DNA of 13,955 nucleotides. It comes from DATGIQ01 sp035295665. Lineage in GTDB: Bacteria; Planctomycetota; Planctomycetia; Gemmatales; Gemmataceae. The translations under genes were made by a program, and so were the position numbers. Numbering within the stretch: position 1 is the first letter of the stretch; each line of letters opens with the position of its first letter. The DNA is taken from the NCBI GenBank assembly GCA_035295665.1, contig DATGIQ010000192.1, positions 1 through 13,955 of the forward strand, in the 5' to 3' direction. Shown here one piece after another: positions 6,998-12,939 of this stretch. The notes beneath the pieces are model-generated. The model searched no databases. It saw only the letters and a program-made list of their open reading frames with translations, and was not told the DNA's origin.

Positions 6998-9900
6998 TCA
7001 TTGTTCCGGCCGCTTCGTGGCTTCCGCCTGAGTCCGCGGACGCAGATAGAACCCAGCGCGGGGGTGGAAAAGAATGTTGGAAGAGAGGGAAGTGTCCTCG
7101 ATCCGCACGGCCAGCATATTCCATCCCTGCGTCAACGGCACCAGCGTGGGTCCAAGGTCGGTCGTCGGGGCTCCGTTGACCCACAGCCGCGCGTTGACCT
7201 TGTTCGGTTTCACCAGCTCCACTACCGCCTGTTGCGGCTGCGGCGCATAGACACGGGTCAAGTAATACGGTTGGCCGTTGGCGACGGGCACGTAGCCGTT
7301 GGGATCGTCCGGCGAAAGGTACCAACGGGGTGCTTTCGGCCCTGGCTCAAAGGGAGAGCCTGGTTCCCAGGTATCTGCGATCCACCATCCGGCCTGGAAC
7401 AACGTCGGCTCGGGCGGCCGGGCAAGCTTCGCCAGCCGATCCGCGTCGGCCGCGGCCCGGTCCCAATCCTCCATACGGGCGTAGACTCCGGCGCGGAGAC
7501 GGAGCGCTTTCCGGTCCGTGGCGTCTGCCGCAATGCGTGCGTTGAGCAGCGGCAGCAGCGTGGGCGCCCGTTCGTTGTCATAGCCACGTGTGGCATCCCA
7601 GATATGGATCGTACCCTTGGAACTGGCGTAAGCGAGCCGCATGCCGTCGGGGCTCCAGGCCATCCAGAGAATCGGACCGGCCTGTGCGCGCAAAGTCAGG
7701 ATGGGGTTACCGGTGACCGCATCCCATAGATGCACGCGGTCATCCTCCGTGGCGGTAGCCAGCTCCTTGCTGTCTGGACTCCAGGCCAGGACCTCGACGC
7801 GCTGGGTGTGCCGGAGAGGAGGAAACGGAGCATGCCCCGTGGCCGCTTCCCGCACCTCTACGGCATAGTCCGAAAGCGAGGCGATGTGAACGCCATCCGG
7901 ACTCCAGAAGGGCAAGTTGTTGCTATCCACCGAAGTGGGCCAGGAGCTGACCAGGGCACCCGTCTGGGCATCATGGATGCGGATCTTGTACGGCCGTTCG
8001 CCCACGGCCATGCGGTCGCCGCGCGGACTCCAAGCCGCCCCATGGCCTCGGAAGGAAACGCGGCTCACGGTGCCCGCTGACATTTCGCGCAACCGGACCG
8101 TGCCGTCCTCGGTGTCCCAGGCCAGCCACTTCCCATCGGGGCTCCAGGAAACGGAGGCGATCGCATGGTTGTCGCCGGGGAGGTTGGCCAAAAGGCGGCC
8201 GTCTTCCCCGTCCCAAAGCTTGACCGTCGTGTCGCTGCTTCCACTGGCCAATATGCGGCCGTCCGGACTCCAGCTCACTTCATTGATGTAGGCCGTGTGG
8301 TCGCACATCTGAGCGAGGAGGCCGCCGGTGGCCACGTCCCACGTCTGAACCATGCCGTCTACGTGCCCGGTGGCGAGTTTCCGGCCATCGGGGCTCCAAC
8401 ATACCCTCAGATAGGGTTCGCTGTGATCGCTGACGACGAGGGTGTGCAGCTCGGGCTTGGCGTCGAGTTGCCACACCTTGATTTCGCCGTTCCAGCCGCG
8501 TTCCGCAGATGCCAGGCGCGTGCCATCGGGGCTCCAACTCACGACGGCAAGGTGAGAGCCGGTGTGTCCCCAGAGGGTGAGCAGCAGCTCACCCGAATCT
8601 GCATCCCAAATCCGGACGGCCAGGTCGTGGCAGGCCGCAGCCACACGCGAACTGTCCGGGCTCCAACAGATTGCCCCCTCAAATCCCTCTACCAAAGAAT
8701 CCGGAATCGCGCGGATGGCGGTGTACGTGGCGGCGTCCCAGATTTGGAGGTTCTTGCTCCAAGTCGCCGTGGCAAGCTTGCGTCCATCAGGGCTCCAGCG
8801 CACGGAGCTCACTTCGCCACGCACTCCTTCCAGCTTGCCCACTTCTTTGCCGCTGTCGGTGTCCCAGATTTTTACCATGTTGCCGGGAACACTCGTGGCC
8901 AAACGCCGGCCGTCAGGACTCCAGCATGCCGAGGTGAACTCGACACAATTGCCTGGCAGAGCAAACACCGGTTTGCCCGCGCGCAGGTCCCAGATGATAA
9001 TCCGCTCCCCACGTTCGGCCGCGGCTAACCGCAGACCATCGGGACTGTAGGCCACGCTTTGCAGGAAATTGGGATGCTGCAAGCGGGACCGGACCTCCTT
9101 TCCCGTGGCCGGGTCCCAGAGCCCTACCGACTTGTCCGACCAGTTGGCGCTCGCCACACAGCGGCCATCCGGACTCCAGGATAAGCTAAGGATCCCCCAC
9201 GGTGCCGCCGAGCAGAGGATCTGTTGCCCGGTCGTCGCGTCCCAGAACCGGATGGTATCATCGAAACCGGCAGATGCCAGGCGTCTACCGTCTGGACTCC
9301 ACGCCAGTGCCGAAGCGTCCGCGGCGTGACCCCGAAGGGTCAACTGGGCGCGGCTGGCCAGGGTTTGGCAATAGAACCATTCCCAGCCACGCGGGTCGTC
9401 CTGTGCCTTGAGGCCCCGCCAGTCGTGCAGCAATTGTGTCACCTGGCTAATGCTGCCCGGCACATCCAGCGTCATGCCAGTGAGGTTGGTTTTGGCAAGG
9501 TACAGGTTTCGGATGGCAAGCTCGCGGCGTTGCTCGGCCAATTGCTGGGCGCTCTCGGCTCGCCCCTGGGCCGCCAACGCCACGGCCTCTGCCTTCGTGG
9601 CTTTTTGGCGCTCGGCCTCCTTCTGGACGGCGGCGGTCGTGGAAATGGTCGTCGCTACCGCCAGGATTCCGGTCACCGCCGTCAGCGCGAACGCCACCGC
9701 TTTGTTGTGGCGAATCCAGCGGGCGCACCGCTCGCCCAGCGACGCCGGCCGGGCCTTGATTGGCTCATCTGCAAGCAATCGCTGGAGGTCATCGGCCAAC
9801 GCCAGCGCGCTGGGGTAGCGTTTCCCAGGCTCCTTTTCCAGGCACTTCAGACAAATCGTATCCAGGTCACGAGGCACGTGGGGCTGGAGGCGGCGCGGCG

Positions 9901-10804
9901 GCACGGGTTCTTGCTGACGCACCTGCTCGAGGGTGTGCAAGGCACTGGTCCCTTGGAACGGGGGCCGGCCCGTGAGCGCCGTGTAGAGGATGGCTCCCAG
10001 GGCGTAGATATCGGCCGCCGGTCCGACGGTATCACGCCCCGACGCTTGCTCGGGGGCCATGTATTCCGCCGTGCCGACGAGGGTACCGCTGAGGGTCTTG
10101 ATATCCGACCCGGTCAGGAACTTGGCGACGCCGAAATCACAGATCTTGGGCTGTCCGTCTGCGGTCAAGAGCACATTACTTGGCTTGAGGTCGCGGTGGA
10201 CGATCCCGTGTTGGTGGGCGTAATGGGCGGCGCGGGCCAGGGCCTCGAGCAAGGCGGCAGCCTGGCGCGGCGGCTGCGGACGGCCGGCCATCAGGGTGGA
10301 CAGATTGCCTCCTTCCACGAACTCCAGCGTGAAGTACGGCCGGGCAACGTCGGCCTCGACCACATGCTCGCCGACCTCATAGATCTGCACGATACCAGGA
10401 TGCTGTAGGCGGGCCACGGCTTCTGCTTCTGCGCGGAAACGGGCACGCTCATCGTGGTGCGCATACGGCCCGCCGAGTAGCATTTTCAGGGCCACCGTGC
10501 GCTGGAGCTTGAGATGACGCCCCCGATAGACGACCCCCATGCCGCCCCGGCCCACTTCGTCCAAGATCTCGTACTCCCCCACCCGCGCCGGCGGGGCCCC
10601 CGGAACCGTCATTGGACCATTCTGCACTGATCGCCGGTAGGCGTCGATGACGGGATCGGACAGGCCCTCCAGGGACCGGACCGCTTCCTCACACCGAGGA
10701 CAGTTTTCCAGATGCCCGGCCAGCTCTTCTAGGACATTTTCCGGCAGATCGCCCAGGTGGAAGCCGGTCAATTCGTCCGGCGTCAAACACTCGGTGCGCG
10801 ACAT
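6998..10804 (-). CDS. Membrane Ser/Thr protein kinase with zinc motif and WD40 propellers
   Basis: A 1268-residue protein started at an ATG (10804) preceded by GGAAGGAG. Residues 6-38 hold C6-x24-H31-x3-C35-x2-C38, the spacing of zf-HC2/ZAS zinc anti-sigma domains. The kinase domain covers about 78-345: glycine loop G85-RGGMG, K107, HRDLKPSN with D205 and N210, DFG at 223-225, APE at 250-252, so it should be active. A basic stretch (RCARWIRHNK) precedes one transmembrane helix at about 369-390, placing the kinase in the cytoplasm and the rest outside. A coiled coil rich in Ala, Gln and Glu follows, then a DPRGWEWFY motif and 14 WD40-type repeats (about 475-1065) marked by WSPDG variants, enough for two seven-bladed propellers. 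The end has a short TPR-like helical pair (RLRAGVYARMEDWDRAAADADRL) and a beta-rich tail. It is divergent from an ECF sigma factor, a pairing known from planctomycetes. Ligand and targets are unknown. Confidence 0.93.
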   Translation of the reverse strand: MSRTECLTPDELTGFHLGDLPENVLEELAGHLENCPRCEEAVRSLEGLSDPVIDAYRRSVQNGPMTVPGAPPARVGEYEILDEVGRGGMGVVYRGRHLKLQRTVALKMLLGGPYAHHDERARFRAEAEAVARLQHPGIVQIYEVGEHVVEADVARPYFTLEFVEGGNLSTLMAGRPQPPRQAAALLEALARAAHYAHQHGIVHRDLKPSNVLLTADGQPKICDFGVAKFLTGSDIKTLSGTLVGTAEYMAPEQASGRDTVGPAADIYALGAILYTALTGRPPFQGTSALHTLEQVRQQEPVPPRRLQPHVPRDLDTICLKCLEKEPGKRYPSALALADDLQRLLADEPIKARPASLGERCARWIRHNKAVAFALTAVTGILAVATTISTTAAVQKEAERQKATKAEAVALAAQGRAESAQQLAEQRRELAIRNLYLAKTNLTGMTLDVPGSISQVTQLLHDWRGLKAQDDPRGWEWFYCQTLASRAQLTLRGHAADASALAWSPDGRRLASAGFDDTIRFWDATTGQQILCSAAPWGILSLSWSPDGRCVASANWSDKSVGLWDPATGKEVRSRLQHPNFLQSVAYSPDGLRLAAAERGERIIIWDLRAGKPVFALPGNCVEFTSACWSPDGRRLATSVPGNMVKIWDTDSGKEVGKLEGVRGEVSSVRWSPDGRKLATATWSKNLQIWDAATYTAIRAIPDSLVEGFEGAICWSPDSSRVAAACHDLAVRIWDADSGELLLTLWGHTGSHLAVVSWSPDGTRLASAERGWNGEIKVWQLDAKPELHTLVVSDHSEPYLRVCWSPDGRKLATGHVDGMVQTWDVATGGLLAQMCDHTAYINEVSWSPDGRILASGSSDTTVKLWDGEDGRLLANLPGDNHAIASVSWSPDGKWLAWDTEDGTVRLREMSAGTVSRVSFRGHGAAWSPRGDRMAVGERPYKIRIHDAQTGALVSSWPTSVDSNNLPFWSPDGVHIASLSDYAVEVREAATGHAPFPPLRHTQRVEVLAWSPDSKELATATEDDRVHLWDAVTGNPILTLRAQAGPILWMAWSPDGMRLAYASSKGTIHIWDATRGYDNERAPTLLPLLNARIAADATDRKALRLRAGVYARMEDWDRAAADADRLAKLARPPEPTLFQAGWWIADTWEPGSPFEPGPKAPRWYLSPDDPNGYVPVANGQPYYLTRVYAPQPQQAVVELVKPNKVNARLWVNGAPTTDLGPTLVPLTQGWNMLAVRIEDTSLSSNILFHPRAGFYLRPRTQAEATKRPEQ

Positions 10805-10857
10805 ATCGCTCCTTCCCTGAGAGGTCTAAAGGCTGGATTCCGCTCTAGGTGCGTCAT

Positions 10858-10887
10858 AGTATAACCCAGCAAGAGCAGAACCGTTCC
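10858..10887 (-). promoter_or_regulatory. Candidate ECF-type promoter for the Ser/Thr kinase
   Basis: On the minus strand GGAAC (10887-10883) is followed after 17 bp by GTT (10865-10863), the spacing of several ECF sigma promoters, and this overlaps a sigma70-like -10, TATACT (10863-10858). Transcription would begin near 10850, about 45 bases before the ATG. Further GGAACGG boxes lie just upstream on the same strand (10897-10891 and 10938-10932). The ECF gene is divergent, so it may drive the kinase gene through this site. No experimental support is available. Confidence 0.4.
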
Positions 10888-10910
10888 AACCCGTTCCACC
10901 ACTGGACAAG

Positions 10911-10944
10911 GTGTCTCGAACGCAAAACTCACCGTTCCGGACAC
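10911..10944. repeat. Degenerate GGTGTC-type palindrome in the sigma/kinase intergenic region
   Basis: GTGTCTCGAAC (10911-10921) and GTTCCGGACAC (10934-10944) pair at nine of eleven positions around a 12-base loop. The left arm, with its AAG prefix, closely resembles the arm of the palindrome at 3319-3359 (AAGGTGTCTGGAA), so both may be members of one dispersed family. It lies 84-118 bp upstream of the ECF start. Confidence 0.45.
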
Positions 10945-11028
10945 GTTATCCGGCACGAAGGCGAATCGCAGCAGAGCTGTCATTAACGTATTGCTGGCCG
11001 TGTAACACTAGCCGAGGCCACGATAACA

Positions 11029-11661
11029 ATGGCTGTACCCGACTCGCAATCCTCGGACAGCCCGACCTCGGGCGCGCGTCCCACGTCGTTGACGTTGCTG
11101 CAACGCCTCCGCGCCAACGACGACGAAGCCTGGCGCACAATGGTACAGTTGTACAGCAATCTAGTCGCGCACTGGTGTGCCCGCGGAGGCGTACGAGGCG
11201 CAGATGCAGAGGATGTGGCTCAGGAAGTGTTCCATGCGGCGGCTACCCACCTCGAGAATTTCCGCCGTGATCAGCCCGGGCACTCCTTTCGGGCTTGGTT
11301 ACGCGGCATCACCCGCCACATGGTGCTCCAACATTTTCGCCGCAGCGCACGCCATCCCAAAGCGATGGGCGGGACAGACGCCCTGCTTCGGCTCAAGGAG
11401 GTAGAAGACGGGACTCCCCGCGACGCGGCTGACGATGAGGATCCGGCCGAGGAGCTGGACGGGCTTCGCCGGCGAGCGCTGGAGCTGGTGCGTGGGGAAT
11501 TCGAGGAGCGAACCTGGCAAGCATTCTGGCTCACCGTCGTCGAAGGCCGTTCTCCCGTCGCCATCGCTGCCGAAATGGGGGTAAGCTCCGCGGCCGTCCG
11601 GATGGCCAAGTCACGCGTCCTTCGCCGGCTGAAAAAAGAGTTCGGAGACCTGATTCAGTGA
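11029..11661 (+). CDS. ECF-type RNA polymerase sigma factor
   Basis: A 210-residue sigma-70 family protein with only regions 2 and 4, the ECF layout. Region 2 covers about 20-102: a helix starting LLQRLRANDDEAW, then DAEDVAQEVFHAAATHLENF (region 2.2/2.3, core polymerase and -10 binding) and FRAWLRGITRHMVLQHFRR (2.4). An acidic linker of about 40 residues follows. Region 4 (about 145-205) ends in the helix-turn-helix SPVAIAAEMGVSSAAVRMAKSRVLRRLKK, which reads the -35. The ATG at 11029 is chosen for its fit to family length; its ribosome site is weak (GAGG about 11 bases upstream). The gene is divergent from the zinc-motif Ser/Thr kinase, and no separate anti-sigma gene lies beside it, which makes the kinase the natural candidate partner. 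It stops 37 bp from the convergent YqgE gene. Confidence 0.92.
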   Translation: MAVPDSQSSDSPTSGARPTSLTLLQRLRANDDEAWRTMVQLYSNLVAHWCARGGVRGADAEDVAQEVFHAAATHLENFRRDQPGHSFRAWLRGITRHMVLQHFRRSARHPKAMGGTDALLRLKEVEDGTPRDAADDEDPAEELDGLRRRALELVRGEFEERTWQAFWLTVVEGRSPVAIAAEMGVSSAAVRMAKSRVLRRLKKEFGDLIQ

Positions 11662-11698
11662 ACGGCTCTGCTGCACGATCGTGTACGGTCATGATCCT

Positions 11699-12202
11699 TC
11701 AATTCATGCTCGGTTCAGGAATAGTCGGCGGTGCCAAGCGGTACCAGAGGTCGATGGCCGGTACATCGAACAGAAGTTGTCCGTTGGCCGGCACGATGGA
11801 CCAGGCGCCGGCCGCTACCTCGCTCTCCAATTGCCCAGGTCCCCAGCCGGCGTAGCCGCTGAAGATCCGGTAGCGCAGCCCCGGCTCGGCGGAGGCATCG
11901 TTGAGCCGGCTGAGGCAGGACGCATCGCCAAGGTAGATTCCAGGAGCCACCTCTTTGGGCGGCGGCTCGGAAGACGCTTCCGTCCACTCGGCGTGACCGT
12001 GGAGCATCAGCAAACCTTGCGACTCGCACGGTCCGCCGGCAAAGACGGGAAACGGCAACCCCTCGATGGTGACGGCTCGGTTCACGACCAGGCCAAACGC
12101 TCCGGCGTCACCGTGCTGGAGGAGCAAGACCACCGACTGACGGAAGGAGGCATCTTGCAAGCTGGTTTTAGCTACCAGGAACCTACCCGCAAACGAGGAC
12201 AT
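11699..12202 (-). CDS. yqgE: YqgE/AlgH family protein
   Basis: A 167-residue protein of the YqgE/AlgH (DUF179) family. It shows the family pattern in order: LVAKTSLQDASFRQSVVLLLQH at the N-terminus, GAFGLVVNR near residues 34-42, GGPC followed by LLMLHG, and the most characteristic segment, FSGYAGWGPGQLESEVAAGAW, near residues 113-133. It is slightly shorter than common members of about 180-190 residues. The ATG at 12202 has GAGGT eight bases upstream. The molecular function is not established: the algH name comes from a reported effect on alginate genes in Pseudomonas and does not imply alginate synthesis here. The stop lies 37 bp from the convergent ECF sigma factor. A 303-bp region separates its start from the divergent HU-like gene. 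Confidence 0.93.
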   Translation of the reverse strand: MSSFAGRFLVAKTSLQDASFRQSVVLLLQHGDAGAFGLVVNRAVTIEGLPFPVFAGGPCESQGLLMLHGHAEWTEASSEPPPKEVAPGIYLGDASCLSRLNDASAEPGLRYRIFSGYAGWGPGQLESEVAAGAWSIVPANGQLLFDVPAIDLWYRLAPPTIPEPSMN

Positions 12203-12505
12203 GGTATCCCACCTCGAGCGCTCAAGGACGAATCCCGGGTCTCCCTTGTTATCATTTTACCCCGTTGGCTCAAGAGGGCAGGCCCATCGCCCCTGGCGAT
12301 CGCAAAAAAGGCCGAATTTTGTCGGGGGGGTTGTTCTGGATCGGCCAACCCGATAAGCTGTTCCGAAAATAGAAGCTTTGGGCCCAGCCCCGAACGCTTC
12401 CCCATTCTGAAGGAAAGCACCTTCTCGGGTGCACGCGCTTCCGGTGGTGCTTTCGATCCTCGCATCGCGGCGGCACAGCGTGTCCCGCGGAAGGAGTGAT
12501 GACCT
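12203..12505. other. Divergent intergenic region between yqgE and the HU-like gene
   Basis: I see no convincing gene in this 303-bp stretch; frames crossing it are extensions of antisense frames. It must hold the promoters of both flanking genes, but no strong -35/-10 pair stands out. It contains a run of seven G near 12326 and a 9-bp inverted repeat at 12413-12454. The Shine-Dalgarno GGAAGGAG of the HU-like gene is at the right end. Confidence 0.5.
12413..12454 (+). repeat. 9-bp inverted repeat upstream of the HU-like gene
   Basis: GAAAGCACC (12413-12421) and GGTGCTTTC (12446-12454) are exact reverse complements around a 24-base loop, 52 bp before the ATG at 12506. If transcribed it would form a stem in the leader. 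No T-run follows, so it is not an intrinsic terminator. A chance match of this size is possible. Confidence 0.35.
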
Positions 12506-12826
12506 ATGGCCGAGGGACCAGATGCCGGTCGCCCAAGAGCCATGAGCAAATCCGAAATCGTCGCGACCTTGGCAGAAAAGGTGGGGATCAGCAAAAAGCA
12601 GGCCAGCCAATTCTTGGAAGCCCAAGCAGAGCTCGCCTACCAGCAGGCCAAGAATACGTTCGCCATTCCCGGCATCGGCAAGCTTGTGCTGACCCAGCGT
12701 CCGGCACGGCAAATGGTGATGCGCTTTGGACCCAGAGCGGGCCAGACCGTGCAAGTTCCGGAGAAGAAAGTCCTGCGTTTCCGCGTGGCCAAGGCGGCCA
12801 AGGATGCCATCCTCGCCAAAAGCTGA
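12506..12826 (+). CDS. HU/IHF-family DNA-binding protein, divergent
   Basis: A 106-residue protein of the bacterial HU fold, a dimeric nucleoid protein that bends DNA. Residues 13-55 match the HU helical body (MSKSEIVATLAEKVGISKKQA, QFLEAQAELAYQ). FAIPGIGKLVL corresponds to the usual LPGFGTF strand, and VPEKKVLRFRVAKAAKDAI to the C-terminal strand and helix. Two features differ from standard HU: a 12-residue N-terminal extension, and a DNA-binding arm about three residues longer in which the usual RNPxTG tip reads MRFGPRAGQ. A Pro is still present near the arm tip, where HU intercalates. The ATG at 12506 is supported by AAGGAG upstream; the ATG at 12542 would give a normal HU N-terminus but has a poor ribosome site. 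It is followed by der, which has its own promoter. Confidence 0.88.
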   Translation: MAEGPDAGRPRAMSKSEIVATLAEKVGISKKQASQFLEAQAELAYQQAKNTFAIPGIGKLVLTQRPARQMVMRFGPRAGQTVQVPEKKVLRFRVAKAAKDAILAKS

Positions 12827-12864
12827 TCCTCGCGCATCCGCCGGCGACTCAGAGTTGGGGACCC

Positions 12865-12873
12865 TGTTATAAT
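12865..12873 (+). promoter_or_regulatory. Extended -10 promoter for der
   Basis: TGTTATAAT at 12865-12873 combines a perfect TATAAT with the TGn extension, enough for sigma70-type recognition even though no good -35 lies 16-18 bp upstream (GACTCA at 12846-12851 is a poor match). Transcription would begin near 12880, about 60 bases before the preferred GTG start of der. This suggests der is transcribed independently of the HU-like gene. Confidence 0.6.
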
Positions 12874-12880
12874 GGTGCTC

Positions 12881-12893
12881 GTGCACAGTGCAC
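12881..12893. promoter_or_regulatory. 13-bp palindrome at the predicted der transcription start
   Basis: GTGCAC-A-GTGCAC forms a perfect odd-length palindrome (two self-complementary hexamers around one base) seven bases after the -10 box. Its position, covering about +1 to +14, is where a repressor operator would sit; it could also fold at the mRNA 5' end. No protein is known to bind it here. Confidence 0.4.
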
Positions 12894-12939
12894 CGGAATG
12901 CCACCTGGCCCATCCCCGAGCCGAAGCGAGGACCGCATC

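Noticed and set aside
7600..9385. Recurring GGGCTCCAG/GGACTCCAG-like DNA words spaced about 120 bp apart, considered as a CRISPR-like or regulatory array
   Set aside because: They encode the WSPDG part of each WD40 repeat in frame. Spacing and sequence vary as expected for protein repeats, with no conserved repeat/spacer structure.
9224..10408. Plus-strand open frame (394 codons) across the kinase gene
   Set aside because: It is antisense to the kinase domain and WD40 region, which carry all expected catalytic motifs. The antisense product has no recognisable features and arises from GC-rich codon use.
10783..10983. Small minus-strand frame (66 codons) in the sigma/kinase intergenic region
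   Set aside because: It overlaps the kinase start, runs through the palindrome and candidate promoter, and its product shows no family features.
11674..11683. CACGATCGTG palindrome between the convergent sigma factor and yqgE genes, considered as a bidirectional terminator
   Set aside because: A ten-base self-complementary stretch has no usable loop and no T-run, and palindromes of this length occur by chance in GC-rich DNA.
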